A DNA stretch of 64,000 bases, taken from contig CAVTIS010000008.1 in NCBI GenBank assembly GCA_963734845.1, forward strand, positions 62,001-126,000. The letters are read 5' to 3'. The DNA comes from JAKAVN01 sp963734845. Lineage in GTDB: Bacteria > Desulfobacterota > Binatia > Binatales > Binataceae. Of this stretch, positions 18,764-27,709 are shown in pieces. Within the stretch, counting starts at the first letter, position 1. Each line of letters starts with the position of its first letter. Made by a program: the position numbers and the translations under genes. A model generated the notes under the pieces. The model was not told where the DNA came from and made no database searches. It saw only the letters and a program-made list of their open reading frames with translations.

Positions 18764-20062
18764 ATGGCGTGGGTCTATATTGACGAACTGGGCCGCCACG
18801 TGGGCGCAGAAGTGACGCTCAAGGGATGGCTCTACAACCGCCGCTCGAGCGGCAAAATCCATTTCCTGCTGCTGCGCGACGGCACCGGAGTTTGCCAATG
18901 CGTCGCCTTGCTGAATGAAGTTGGCGCCGACGCCTTCGCCGCCGCCGACCATCTGGGGCAGGAGACTTCGCTCGAGGTCACGGGCCTGGTACGCGAGGAC
19001 AAACGCGCACCCGGCGGTTTCGAGCTGACGGTCAAGCACTTCAAGGTTTATGCGCCCGCGGCCGACTACCCGATCACGCCCAAAGAGCACGGGGTCGCCT
19101 TTTTGCTCGACCTGCGGCATCTGTGGGTGCGCTCGGCGCGCCAGCACGCGATCTTGCGCGTCCGCGACGAGGTCGCCGCCGCCGCCCGTCAGTTCTTTCA
19201 CGAGCGCGGCTTCGTCCTGTTCGACGCGCCTATCCTGACCCCGACCTCGTGCGAAGGTACGACCAATCTTTTCGAAATCGACTACTTCGGCGAGCGCAAG
19301 GCCTATCTCACGCAGAGCGGCCAGCTCTATGCCGAGGCCGGCGCGCTGGCGTTGGGCAAGGTCTACTGTTTTGGCCCCACCTTCCGCGCCGAGAAGTCCA
19401 AGACGCGGCGGCATCTGACGGAGTTCTGGATGGTCGAGCCGGAGGTCGCCTTCTATACGTTGGTCGAGGACATGCAGCTAGCCGAGGACTTCGTCGCGTA
19501 TATTGTCGGCCGCGTGCTCGAGCGGCGCGCCGCCGACCTGGCGACACTCGAGCGCGACCTCGAGCCGCTCAGACGCGCGGCGGCGACGCCCTATCCGCGG
19601 ATCACGTACGACGAGGCGATCGAGCGCCTCAAGGCCAAGGGCCTCGCAATCAAGTGGGGCGACGATCTCGGCGGCGACGAGGAAACGGCGCTCTCGGCCG
19701 AGTTCGACCGACCCGTGATGGTCCATCGCTACCCGGCCGAGTGCAAAGCGTTCTACATGAAGCGCGACCCCGAACGCCCCGAGGTGGCGCTATGCGTCGA
19801 CATGCTCGCTCCCGAGGGCTACGGCGAGATTATCGGCGGCGGCCAGCGTGAGGACGACTACGAGACGCTGCGCGCGCGCATCGTGGAGCACGGCCTGCCC
19901 GTCGAGCCGCTTAACTGGTACCTCGACCTCAGGCGCTATGGCTCGGTGCCGCACGCGGGGTTCGGGATGGGCATCGAGCGGGTGGTGGCATGGCTTTGCG
20001 GGCTGCATCATATCCGCGAGACGATCCCGTTTCCGCGAATGATGGAACGGCTGGAGCCGTAG
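18764..20062 (+). CDS. asnS: Asparaginyl-tRNA synthetase
   Basis: AsnRS charges tRNA-Asn. From ATG 18764 the product is 432 residues, the normal bacterial length. The N-terminal OB fold (V-T-L-K-G-W-L-Y-N-R-R-S-S-G-K) is followed by the class IIb core: motif 2 F-R-A-E-K-S-K-T-R-R-H-L-T-E-F-W and motif 3 G-F-G-M-G-I-E-R-V. The H-L-T-E-F-W-M-V-E-P-E stretch separates AsnRS from AspRS. Its presence means asparagine is charged directly rather than through GatCAB alone. Confidence 0.95.
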   Translation: MAWVYIDELGRHVGAEVTLKGWLYNRRSSGKIHFLLLRDGTGVCQCVALLNEVGADAFAAADHLGQETSLEVTGLVREDKRAPGGFELTVKHFKVYAPAADYPITPKEHGVAFLLDLRHLWVRSARQHAILRVRDEVAAAARQFFHERGFVLFDAPILTPTSCEGTTNLFEIDYFGERKAYLTQSGQLYAEAGALALGKVYCFGPTFRAEKSKTRRHLTEFWMVEPEVAFYTLVEDMQLAEDFVAYIVGRVLERRAADLATLERDLEPLRRAAATPYPRITYDEAIERLKAKGLAIKWGDDLGGDEETALSAEFDRPVMVHRYPAECKAFYMKRDPERPEVALCVDMLAPEGYGEIIGGGQREDDYETLRARIVEHGLPVEPLNWYLDLRRYGSVPHAGFGMGIERVVAWLCGLHHIRETIPFPRMMERLEP

Positions 20063-20067
20063 ACGGG

Positions 20068-20520
20068 TCACGCGGCGCCGGACGATTCCTGTGCACACTG
20101 GTAGGCCGCTTCGCACCATCGTTTGAGCCTGGTCTCGATTAAGGCTTTCGGTTCGCCCTTGGGCAACGGCCGGCACGAGAGCCAGGCTGACCCCACGTCG
20201 GGCTGTCCTATAGCCGAGTGCTCGGCCTCGCCGCTCTCTACCGCCCCCGTGACCAGTTCGAAAGGCAGGCGAAAGTCGACCTTATGCATCCCGATCGCGA
20301 TGGCGAAGATCACGTTCGCCGGGGTGTGAAGGACCACGTACGCGAGCGACGAGAAGCTTGGGCAGTAGTACTGGGCGCCCGGAACGCGCCTGCCGAGCGC
20401 TATCAGGAGGGCGCCGACATCAGAATGGGCGAAGGGATTCTTGCGCCGGATGTATTCGATGACGGCGCGGTTCGCCGGAATCTTGAAACGCTCGGCCGTT
20501 AGGTCAATCAGGAAGGCCAT
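20068..20520 (-). CDS. Hypothetical protein (150 aa)
   Basis: The 150-residue product has normal codon use and a compact globular look, with the segment V-V-L-H-T-P-A-N-V-I-F-A-I-A-I-G-M and a C-terminal basic helix. No family is recognised. It is convergent with asnS five bases away. The ATG at 20520 has no obvious strong ribosome site. Confidence 0.6.
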   Translation of the reverse strand: MAFLIDLTAERFKIPANRAVIEYIRRKNPFAHSDVGALLIALGRRVPGAQYYCPSFSSLAYVVLHTPANVIFAIAIGMHKVDFRLPFELVTGAVESGEAEHSAIGQPDVGSAWLSCRPLPKGEPKALIETRLKRWCEAAYQCAQESSGAA

Positions 20521-21515
20521 CGGGGCGAATCCTTTTCAAGCCGAGATTCGGGGTGAGGCCGCGTCCGGATGCCGATACGGTCGGGGCTCGAAAAAATTGT
20601 TAGCGCCGAAGAGCCGCGCCGTTCGGCGCGCACGCTTGCGATGGGATTCGTCCGCTTATTTGTGCGCCAGTCACGCCTGCCACGATACCCAGCGGACCGA
20701 TCCGATTGTAGAGCGGCGCGGCGTACGCGGCAGATGCGAGAAACGCCGTCCCCGCTTAGGGAGCTGAACCTTCGATACTGCGACAGCGCGATGGCGGGTA
20801 GGGCACGCGGAAGCGGAAGTCCATTAGCTGCCCTCATACACGTGGACCCCAGGCTTGCCGAGGCGCGCCCAAGCAACCCACGCGTGCTGCTTAATGTCAA
20901 GTTGGAGATCACAGATCGATCTTTCCCTACCTCGTTGCCGAGCGCACGTTACCGCGCTAAACAGTTTCTGTCCGGCGCAAATTTATCGATGATGTCGCCG
21001 TACAGCCTGTAGCAACGCACGGCCCTGGCGAACCACGCCCACATGGGGCGCCGATTGGCCAAGGTCGCGGTAGGGTGCCACGAGTCGCCGCTCGGCAGGA
21101 TGACTGAGGAGTGGACGGGCGGACGCGGTTGCGCAGTCGAGCGGGCTGGTGGTGATGATGAAAAGGGCCTCGTCGTATGACGCGAGTCGTCGCTTTTCCA
21201 CTATCGGGCCCCAAGGTCCCGTCCTGGAGTAATCCCGGACGCCCAGCGCTATCGCCGGCGCTCGGGCTCCCGTGGCCAGCCCCGAGCGGCAGCGCGGGCC
21301 GGCGCGACGCGTTATCCGCTGGGTCCCGCAATTCAGTTCCGAGCTCTCCCGCAACATTTTCCGCCACCTCATCCACCCCATCGTCCGCAACGTCGTGCTC
21401 AACGTTGCGGTGGCTCGAAACATGGCCGCGGCTCAGCTACGCCCGGCCTCCGTACCCGTGTTGGCCGCCGTTGCTGCCAGGGCTCACGGCGCTACAGTCA
21501 TAGGAGGTTGGTACC
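20521..21515. other. About 1 kb with no supportable gene
   Basis: Open frames on both strands are short, rich in Arg/Pro/Ser and unlike the neighbouring genes, and no RNA gene fold was recognised by eye. The best candidate, on the minus strand (20983-21423), contains E-A-L-F-I-I-T-T-S-P-L-D but does not extend as a family. It may be a worn gene remnant or a spacer. Confidence 0.5.
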
Positions 21516-22232
21516 TTGCGGACCGGACCTTTCGGACGTAGAGAAGCACACATCTCGCGATTCATCGAAGGCTTTCCCAGCGGTTTTCTGCGGCCCGCCT
21601 TCATCGATCCGATGGGCCGCGAGCGAGTTCTCAACCGCCGCGCCCGCCCCGCCAGACTTCGTAGTCCGACCCGCAATTCGTCATCCGACTCGCCGCCGCT
21701 ATTAAATCTAAAATGCGCCTTGCCGATTAACCTGCACGAGTTCCTCGCCGAACAGTTCGCCGGCGATCAGCTCAGCGACGGGTTGCGAATCGACGAAGAC
21801 GGGGTCTTCACGCTTGGGCAGGGCGCGGGCGAGGACACTCTGAGTCGCGTCGCGCGGGCCATCCGCCGCTATTCGACCCAACGCGCCCACGAGCGCTGGG
21901 ACGAATGCGTGACGGCGCTGGCGGGTCTGGCCGACGATCTTGACTGGGCGGCGGAATCGGGCGAACAGGTAGCGCTGTGCCTCGGATGTGCGGGGCTGGA
22001 GACCGGCGTAGACGCCACCGGGCGTCATCGAGGGGCGGGATGCGTCGCGGTGGAGCTGAGCGCGCGGACCGTCAGCTATGTCGAGGCGCCGAGGGGGCTG
22101 CCCGAAGCGCTGCGGCGCGTGATCGAGGGCTTCCGTCTGGGCCGCGCGGCGCTCGGCCTGCCACATCATGATCTCGATTGTTACGTCGCGCGGGGCCAGG
22201 TGATCTTCACCTGGCGGCCGCTATCGGCCTGA
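21516..22232 (+). CDS. Hypothetical protein (238 aa from a TTG start)
   Basis: The C-terminal 170 residues (from L-P-I-N-L-H-E-F near 21720) look like a real globular protein; the first 70 are Arg/Ser/Pro-rich and less convincing. An AGGAGG eight bases before the TTG at 21516 supports the long form; a TTG at 21720 would give the short form. A motif-like stretch is D-C-Y-V-A-R-G-Q-V-I-F-T-W at the C terminus. No family is recognised. Confidence 0.55.
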   Translation: MRTGPFGRREAHISRFIEGFPSGFLRPAFIDPMGRERVLNRRARPARLRSPTRNSSSDSPPLLNLKCALPINLHEFLAEQFAGDQLSDGLRIDEDGVFTLGQGAGEDTLSRVARAIRRYSTQRAHERWDECVTALAGLADDLDWAAESGEQVALCLGCAGLETGVDATGRHRGAGCVAVELSARTVSYVEAPRGLPEALRRVIEGFRLGRAALGLPHHDLDCYVARGQVIFTWRPLSA

Positions 22233-22351
22233 GACTTTGGCTGACGCCCCCAGACGGCAGGAAAGTCGGCACGACCGGAGGTCGCAACGCCGCGAGACGC
22301 CAAGGCCCTGAGGCCGGCGGCATGCGGGATTGACGCTGGTCGGTTGAGCGC

Positions 22352-22549
22352 TTAGAGGGCGGAGGCGCGACGGCGGCGCTGTTCTTTGCGGCGGCGGCGT
22401 TGAGCTTCGGAGCGCTTGCGCTTGCGGCGAACACTGGGCTTCTCGTAAAAAGCCCGCTTTTTCATTTCCTTGAACACTCCCTCCTTGGCGAGCTTGCGCT
22501 TGAGCACGCGCATCGCCTGGTCGAGAGAGCCTTCAACCCTGATTTCCAT
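22352..22549 (-). CDS. rpsU: 30S ribosomal protein S21
   Basis: S21 is a small basic protein of the 30S subunit near the mRNA exit. The 65 residues begin MEIRVEGSLDQAMRVLKRKL and include F-K-E-M-K-K-R-A-F-Y-E-K-P-S-V-R-R-K-R, followed by an Arg-rich tail, all typical. ATG 22549 is preceded by GGAGG. A longer in-frame reading to 22741 is an artefact. It lies head to head with the SDR at 22825. Confidence 0.97.
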   Translation of the reverse strand: MEIRVEGSLDQAMRVLKRKLAKEGVFKEMKKRAFYEKPSVRRKRKRSEAQRRRRKEQRRRRASAL

Positions 22550-22824
22550 AGACCTCCAGCTGCCTTTCAAATCAAGACCTTGGAGCTTAGGTCTGCCCCT
22601 CGGGCCTGTCAACCCATCAATTTCCCGCCGCGTGCGACTTCGGCGCGCCAGGCCGGTGTGCGCGCGTCGAGAATCAGACGGGATGTGTAAAGCGCCCGCG
22701 CCTTTGCTAGATGATACCCCCAAACGCCGGGAAACGCGCACGGCCGCATGCTGCCTGCAGCCGCATCGGCCCTGGACGCAGGGGGCACGACCGGCAACCT
22801 AAGCGAAAACGGGAGGGTAAAGCG

Positions 22825-23595
22825 ATGGACCTGGGTCTTGGAAACAAGGTCGTGATGATAACCGGCGCCAGCCGGGGCTTGGGACGTGCGATGGCCGAGG
22901 CGTTGGGCGCCGAAGGTGCGCGGCTCTGCCTTTGTGCGCGCGGGGCCGAGGCGCTGGAGAAGGCGGCGGCCGAGTTGCGCGCCACAGGCTACGAGGTTGA
23001 TGCCGAAGCGGTCGACGTGGCCGACCCTGTCGCGGCAGAGCGATGGGTCGAGGGCGTAGCCAAGCGGATGGGCGGGATCGACGTGCTGGTCAACAACGCG
23101 GGCGGCGCGCGGATGGGCGCGCTTAAGGACTTGGACGAGGCGGCGTGGCAGGCGGCCTTCGAGCTTAACTTTTTCTCGGCAGTGCGGTTGGCGCGGCTGT
23201 GCGCGCCGCTGATCGAGCGGCGCGGCGGCGGTTCGATCATCAACATCAGCTCGATTTATGGCCGCGAAGCGGGTGGCCCGCTGACCTACAACGCGTCGAA
23301 GGCCGCGATGATCTCGTTCACCAAAATGCTCTCGCGCGAACTGGCGCCCAAGGGAATCCGGGTCAACACGGTCGCGCCGGGATCGATCTTTTACCCCGGC
23401 GGCAACTGGGAGAAAGCGTTCAAGGCCAACCCGGCGTTCGAGAAAGACTTCCTCAGCCACGAATTCCCGGCCGGGCGGCTGGGTCGTCCGGAAGAGGTCG
23501 CCTACGCGGTGGTATGTCTTGCGTCACCGCGGGCGAGCTGGATAACGGGCGCCTGTTTGCCGGTGGACGGCGCCCAAGGAAGATCGCTGATTTAA
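22825..23595 (+). CDS. Short-chain dehydrogenase/reductase
   Basis: The 256-residue SDR begins at ATG 22825 behind GGGAGG; the in-frame upstream extension to 22711 is basic and unlikely. The Rossmann G-A-S-R-G-L-G motif, N-N-A-G, the active-site serine in N-I-S-S-I and Y-N-A-S-K are present, so it should be catalytically competent. The C terminus (V-V-C-L-A-S-P-R-A-S-W-I-T-G-A-C-L-P-V-D-G) is typical of FabG-like enzymes. The substrate is unknown. It is convergent with miaB, six bases apart. Confidence 0.88.
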   Translation: MDLGLGNKVVMITGASRGLGRAMAEALGAEGARLCLCARGAEALEKAAAELRATGYEVDAEAVDVADPVAAERWVEGVAKRMGGIDVLVNNAGGARMGALKDLDEAAWQAAFELNFFSAVRLARLCAPLIERRGGGSIINISSIYGREAGGPLTYNASKAAMISFTKMLSRELAPKGIRVNTVAPGSIFYPGGNWEKAFKANPAFEKDFLSHEFPAGRLGRPEEVAYAVVCLASPRASWITGACLPVDGAQGRSLI

Positions 23596-23601
23596 GCAAG
23601 A

Positions 23602-24954
23602 TTACCCTGGCGCGCAGTGCAGCGTATGCCCGGTCGCGGACTCCACGCGCACCGTCACGGTATCGCCCGGGCTTATCGAATCGGCTGCCGGGAATACCGC
23701 GGTCTTGAACTGCGGCGTTTTCCCGGAGAGCATCCCCCCGCCCCGGCGCGCCGGACCCTCGACCAGCACTGCGAAGCGCTCGCCGACGAGCGCGCGATTG
23801 CGCTCGGCCGAGACGCGTTCCTGTAGTGCGATCACCGCGGCCAGCCGCCGGCCCTTCTCTTGTTCGCCGACCGTGTCGCCGAGCCTGAATGCGCGCGTGT
23901 TCTCGCGCAGCGAATATTTGAAGCTGAAGGCCGAGTCGTAGCGTACCGCCGCCATCAACTCGAGCGTGGCGCGGAAGTCCGTCTCTTCCTCGCCGTGGAA
24001 ACCTACGATGATGTCGGTCGAGAGGGAAATCGCCGGAATCGCCGCGCGCACCCGTTCGACTAACTTCAGGTACTCACCGACCGTGTACCCGCGTTCCATC
24101 GCGGTCAGTATCCGGTCCGACCCCGACTGCACCGGCAGATGCAGCGATGGCTGCACCTTGGGCTCGGTCGCCATCGCCTCAACTATCGAGTCGCTCATGT
24201 CCGAGGGATGCGGCGAGGTGAAGCGGATTCGCTCCACACCGTCGACCGCCGCGACCAGGCGCAGCAGGCGGCCAAAATCGACGTCGCCGAAGCGATAGGC
24301 GTTGACCGTCTGCCCGAGCAGCACGATTTCCCGTGCACCGCGCTCGGCGAGTCCGCGGATGTCGGCCAGAATCGCCTCGGGCGGCACGCTGCGCTCGCGT
24401 CCGCGCACATATGGCACCACGCAAAACGCGCAAAAGCGGTCGCATCCACGCATAGCGGTGACGTATGCGCGCACGCCGCGCTCGTGCGCGGGCGCGATAT
24501 CGGCGTAGGTCTCGCCGCGGTCCAGGCGCACGTCGACCTTGGCCGCCCGCCGCGCCGGATCGAAGCGGGCGCGGCCGAGCAATTCGGGAAGCCGTCGGTA
24601 GCTGTCCGGCCCGGCGACGAGGTCGAGCCACGGCGCCTTCTCGACCAGCGCGGCGCGGTTGTGCTGCGCCATGCATCCGAGCAACCCCAGCCGCAGTTCG
24701 GGACGGGCGTGCTTGAACCGCGCAAGCTCGCTCAGGCGCCGCAGCACCCGTTCCTCGGCATGCTCGCGAATCGCGCAGGTGTTGAGCAGGATGACGTCGG
24801 CGTCTTCGGGACCGCTGGCGGCGGCGTACCCGGCGCGGCGCAGCACCCCGCCCACCAACTCGGAGTCGGCGACATTCATCTGGCACCCGTACGTCTCGAT
24901 AAAGACCCGCGGCGCCGCGGTCTTGTACTGTGCGGACTCGCCCATCGCAGTCAT
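23602..24954 (-). CDS. miaB: tRNA-2-methylthio-N6-dimethylallyladenosine synthase MiaB
   Basis: MiaB is a radical-SAM enzyme that adds the methylthio group to i6A37 of tRNAs reading U-initial codons. The 450-residue protein has the three UPF0004 cysteines (Y-G-C-Q-M-N, N-T-C-A-I-R, L-G-C-M-A-Q) holding one cluster, the radical-SAM C-D-R-F-C-A-F-C triad, and a C-terminal TRAM domain. The length is normal. It is transcribed away from the 2OG oxygenase gene. Confidence 0.95.
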   Translation of the reverse strand: MTAMGESAQYKTAAPRVFIETYGCQMNVADSELVGGVLRRAGYAAASGPEDADVILLNTCAIREHAEERVLRRLSELARFKHARPELRLGLLGCMAQHNRAALVEKAPWLDLVAGPDSYRRLPELLGRARFDPARRAAKVDVRLDRGETYADIAPAHERGVRAYVTAMRGCDRFCAFCVVPYVRGRERSVPPEAILADIRGLAERGAREIVLLGQTVNAYRFGDVDFGRLLRLVAAVDGVERIRFTSPHPSDMSDSIVEAMATEPKVQPSLHLPVQSGSDRILTAMERGYTVGEYLKLVERVRAAIPAISLSTDIIVGFHGEEETDFRATLELMAAVRYDSAFSFKYSLRENTRAFRLGDTVGEQEKGRRLAAVIALQERVSAERNRALVGERFAVLVEGPARRGGGMLSGKTPQFKTAVFPAADSISPGDTVTVRVESATGHTLHCAPG

Positions 24955-25054
24955 GCAGTATATCAGGGCCGCAGGATATCAGGGCCGCATCAATCTTGTC
25001 AGGCCTCGGCAGGTCGGACTCACAGCGGCGCGGGCGCGGGGTTGAAGCTGTATT

Positions 25055-25879
25055 ATGGTCGAGCAATCAACAATAGATGCGGCAATAGACGCAGACGTTG
25101 GGAGAACAAAAGTCGCAGCCAAAACAAAAGTCGCAGTTAAGTTGCCCGGCGCGGCGCCATCCGCGCTGGCGGCTGAGTTCGAGCGTCGGCTAAACGCGCT
25201 GCAATGGGACGCGATCGAGCGCTCGCTCGACGAGCGTGGCTACGCCACGATTCCAGCGCTACTCGCGTCCGCGCAATGCACCGAGCTTGCGGCGATATAC
25301 GACGAGCGCGAGCGCTTTCGTTCGCGGGTCGTGATGGAACGGGTGCGCTTCGGCGTCGGCGAGTACAAGTATTTCGCCTCGCCACTGCCGCCGCTGGTCG
25401 CCGCGATACGGACAGCGATCTACCCGCATCTCGCGCGGACCGCCAACCGATGGTGCCATGCGATGGGCGGCGACAAACCGTATCCGGCGGACCTCGAACG
25501 CTTTGTGCAGCTTTGCCGGCGCGCCGGCCAGACCAAGCCGACGCCGCTACTACTGCGTTACGACGCGGGCGGCTACAACTGCCTGCACCAGGACCTCTAT
25601 GGCGAAGTTGCTTTTCCGCTCCAGCTGACCTGCCTGCTGAGCCGAACCGGTGTCGACTTCAGCGGCGGCGAATTCCTGCTGGTCGAAAATCGCCCGCGCG
25701 TCCAGAGCCGCGGCGAAGCGGTCGTGCTGGAGCAGGGCGAGGCGATCGTCTTCGCCAACAACGAGCGGCCGGTCGCCGGCAGCCGCGGCCACTACCGGGT
25801 AACGATGCGCCACGGGGTGAGCCGGGTGCGCCACGGCCGCCGCTTCAGCCTGGGGATCATTTTTCACGACGCGAAATAA
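25055..25879 (+). CDS. 2OG-Fe(II) oxygenase (PF09859-like)
   Basis: The 274-residue protein has a double-stranded beta-helix oxygenase C terminus: the iron ligands H-Q-D in C-L-H-Q-D-L-Y-G, a distal His in V-T-M-R-H-G-V-S, and a following R-x-S-L-G motif that could bind 2-oxoglutarate. The layout resembles the family described as 2OG-Fe(II) oxygenases suggested to act on damaged DNA (PF09859), but the substrate is not proven. The first 45 residues are low in complexity. It is divergent from miaB by about 100 bases. Confidence 0.75.
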   Translation: MVEQSTIDAAIDADVGRTKVAAKTKVAVKLPGAAPSALAAEFERRLNALQWDAIERSLDERGYATIPALLASAQCTELAAIYDERERFRSRVVMERVRFGVGEYKYFASPLPPLVAAIRTAIYPHLARTANRWCHAMGGDKPYPADLERFVQLCRRAGQTKPTPLLLRYDAGGYNCLHQDLYGEVAFPLQLTCLLSRTGVDFSGGEFLLVENRPRVQSRGEAVVLEQGEAIVFANNERPVAGSRGHYRVTMRHGVSRVRHGRRFSLGIIFHDAK

Positions 25880-25926
25880 CGGCGCGAACAACAGTTGCCG
25901 CACCGCGCGCCGCCTCGCTAATGTAA

Positions 25927-26142
25927 TTGGCGATGCCGGGAATGAGAGACCCTCGCAGGCCCGCGTTCGAACGGATGGAAGCGTCGCTGCTGGCCTGTCC
26001 CAAATGCAACCGCGCGGTCAAAGTGCGCAAGCGCCTGCTGCTCATCCTGCCCGAGGGCGACAAGTACGAGTACGTCTGTCCGCATTGCGGCTCGACCTGC
26101 GGGAGTACGATTCAGCAGGAAGCCAAGGGCCCCCTGCACTGA
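25927..26142 (+). CDS. Small double-CxxC zinc-ribbon protein (71 aa)
   Basis: The 71-residue product has C-P-K-C at about residues 24-27 and C-P-H-C-G-S-T-C near residue 51, separated by a basic strand-forming segment, as in a zinc ribbon. An internal Met (25933 or 25942) could be the true start. No named family is recognised. It follows the oxygenase by 47 bases and may share its transcript. It ends at a strong hairpin. Confidence 0.65.
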   Translation: MAMPGMRDPRRPAFERMEASLLACPKCNRAVKVRKRLLLILPEGDKYEYVCPHCGSTCGSTIQQEAKGPLH

Positions 26143-26162
26143 GCGCGCGCCGCGGCGCGCTC
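26141..26162. terminator. GC-rich hairpin between convergent genes
   Basis: An 8-bp perfect stem (GAGCGCGC / GCGCGCTC) with a six-base loop begins at the stop codon of the zinc-ribbon gene and lies before the end of the convergent PPOX gene. There is no U-tract on either strand, so it is a terminator candidate only. Confidence 0.4.
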
Positions 26163-26274
26163 CGCTAGATGCATGCATGAGCGCGTGGGCGGCGCGGATC
26201 GGCGGCGCGTACACCGCCGATCCCTTGCCTTTGTTAGCCCGAAAACTTGTAGAACCGCCGCGTGCGAGGATCGG

Positions 26275-26676
26275 CTAGTTCATCCCCTGTCCCGAGACTG
26301 GCTCGATGTAGTAGATGACGCGCTTCTCGGCGGCGTTGCGATACGGGTACGAATCGACGCCCATGTACTTCTTCGCCAACGAATCGATATGGGCGTCGGC
26401 GCCCTGTTCGGTTTCCTTGGCGACCTTGCCGCGAATCTGCACATAGCGATACGGATTGTCGGGATCCGCAATCGAGAGCGCGACGCGCGAGCCAACCTTT
26501 AGGTTGCGATCCTTCACCCGGCCGCGCGCCGTGTTCACGCGAATCATGCCGTCGGTAAAGTCCAGCCATACCGGCGTCACCTGTGGTGAGCCGTCCTTCA
26601 TCACGGTCGCAAGGTGCGCGAAGGACTTTTTGGCGGGTGATAGGAGATCGAGATATTGCTCCGGAATTGCTGCCAT
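26275..26676 (-). CDS. PPOX-class (pyridoxamine oxidase fold) protein, probably F420-dependent
   Basis: From ATG 26676, behind GAGGAAGCC, the product is 133 residues. It has the split-barrel flavin/F420 fold signature: F-A-H-L-A-T-V-M-K-D-G-S-P-Q-V-T-P-V-W, then I-R-V-N-T-A-R-G-R-V-K-D-R-N-L and R-Y-V-Q-I-R-G-K-V. These match the PPOX class of F420-dependent enzymes. An F420-type luciferase-like gene at 52374 fits a host that makes F420 (inference). An upstream in-frame codon at 26706 is less likely. Confidence 0.8.
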   Translation of the reverse strand: MAAIPEQYLDLLSPAKKSFAHLATVMKDGSPQVTPVWLDFTDGMIRVNTARGRVKDRNLKVGSRVALSIADPDNPYRYVQIRGKVAKETEQGADAHIDSLAKKYMGVDSYPYRNAAEKRVIYYIEPVSGQGMN

Positions 26677-26983
26677 GGCTTCCTCGTTTGGTTGGGGCGA
26701 TGTCAAATCTACGTTAGATCACCGACGACAGCATAGCATCGAGACAATCCTTACGATAAGCGTAGCAAGACCCGGGATTTTGCCGGCGGCGCTCCCGGGC
26801 CTGGGGCGAGGGCGGTTGCCGACGCCAGCCGCCATCAGGCATTCTTGACCCATTAGGGAGTCCGAAGCCTGCCGAAAACGCCTGACCCTCGAATTGACTC
26901 CATCATTTGTATTGGCTAAGAGCGAAGCCTAGACTGTCCACGGTGCGGCCTTGGGCTATGTCCTTACTCAGGGGGGTGATGAA
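26677..26983. other. Intergenic region upstream of bactofilin
   Basis: No gene is supported here. A C-G-rich inverted pair (CCCGGGA at 26771-26777, TCCCGGG at 26793-26799) and a promoter-like stretch near 26894 are the only structures noticed. Confidence 0.5.
26894..26922 (+). promoter_or_regulatory. Possible sigma-70 promoter for the bactofilin gene
   Basis: TTGACT at 26894-26899 is followed after 17 bases by TAAGAG at 26917-26922. The -35 box is good, the spacing ideal and the -10 box weak. The bactofilin start is 62 bases downstream. Confidence 0.4.
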
Positions 26984-27532
26984 ATGGCACTTTTCAACAA
27001 GGAACAGGAAAAGAACCTTCGAACCGATGCGTCCGTGAGGCCGCAGCCGACGCAGGCCGTGCCGGTGCCGCCGCCGGCGCCCACGCTCGAGAGCCGGGGC
27101 GCGATGCCGCGTCCGACCGCGGCCGCTCCGACGGAGGGTCGCGCCTATCTCGATCAGGGTTCGAAGGTGAGCGGCAAGCTCAGTTTCGACGGACCCGCGC
27201 GGATCGACGGCCAGGTCGACGGCGAAATCACCGCCAAGGACGGGCTCATGATTGGCGAGAGCGCCGTCGTGACCGCGCAAATCAAGGCCGCCTCGGTCAT
27301 CGTGGCGGGCAAGGTCAGCGGTGACATCACCGCCAGCCAGCGGATCGAGATTCGCCCCTCGGCCAAGGTCGTGGGTAACCTCACGGCGCCGATACTGGTG
27401 GTGCACGAGGGAGCCGTCTTCGAGGGCCATTGTGCGATGCAGCCCGAGGTCGCGCGCGAGGATCGCAAGCTCACCGTGTATCCCAAGGAGGAGCGCATGG
27501 TGGCGCAGGCCGGAGGTCAGAAACAGGCCTGA
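26984..27532 (+). CDS. Bactofilin family cytoskeletal protein
   Basis: Bactofilins are polymerising beta-helix proteins that organise envelope synthesis and cell shape. From ATG 26984 (GGGGGGTGAT upstream) the product is 182 residues: a Pro/Ala-rich disordered head of about 50, then repeats of the type G-x-I-x-x-x-x-x-V with hydrophobic spacing (V-S-G-K-L-S-F, I-D-G-Q-V-D-G-E-I, V-S-G-D-I-T-A, V-V-G-N-L-T-A-P), then a basic tail. An in-frame start at 26951 is possible. It precedes the ATP synthase operon. Confidence 0.9.
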   Translation: MALFNKEQEKNLRTDASVRPQPTQAVPVPPPAPTLESRGAMPRPTAAAPTEGRAYLDQGSKVSGKLSFDGPARIDGQVDGEITAKDGLMIGESAVVTAQIKAASVIVAGKVSGDITASQRIEIRPSAKVVGNLTAPILVVHEGAVFEGHCAMQPEVAREDRKLTVYPKEERMVAQAGGQKQA

Positions 27533-27640
27533 CATCCAGGTCCGGCAAGTCTGCAAGTCGATAGTCTGGCAAGTCTGGAGCTGGCCCGTTCGATTAAGCT
27601 TGGCCCGTAAGGGTCCGGCAGTCAGCCGCCAGCGCCTCTC

Positions 27641-27658
27641 ACCCGCCTGCAGGCGGGT
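27641..27658. terminator. 18-bp perfect palindrome ahead of the atp operon
   Basis: ACCCGCC-TGCA-GGCGGGT is perfectly self-complementary and followed by CTT on the plus strand. It lies 108 bases after the bactofilin stop and 52 before atpF'. It could terminate the bactofilin transcript or act in the atp leader; the U-run is too weak to decide. Confidence 0.35.
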
Positions 27659-27709
27659 CTTGCACGCCGATTAAAACCATAATCCATCCCGCACGGGAGA
27701 CGACCAAAT

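Noticed and set aside
20983..21423. Minus-strand ORF in the 20.5-21.5 kb gap as a gene
   Set aside because: The composition is Arg/Ser-rich at both ends, no start site is visible, and no family likeness was recognised.
27641..27658. The 18-bp palindrome as an operator for the atp operon
   Set aside because: Without repeats elsewhere or a known regulator, only a hairpin or terminator reading can be supported.
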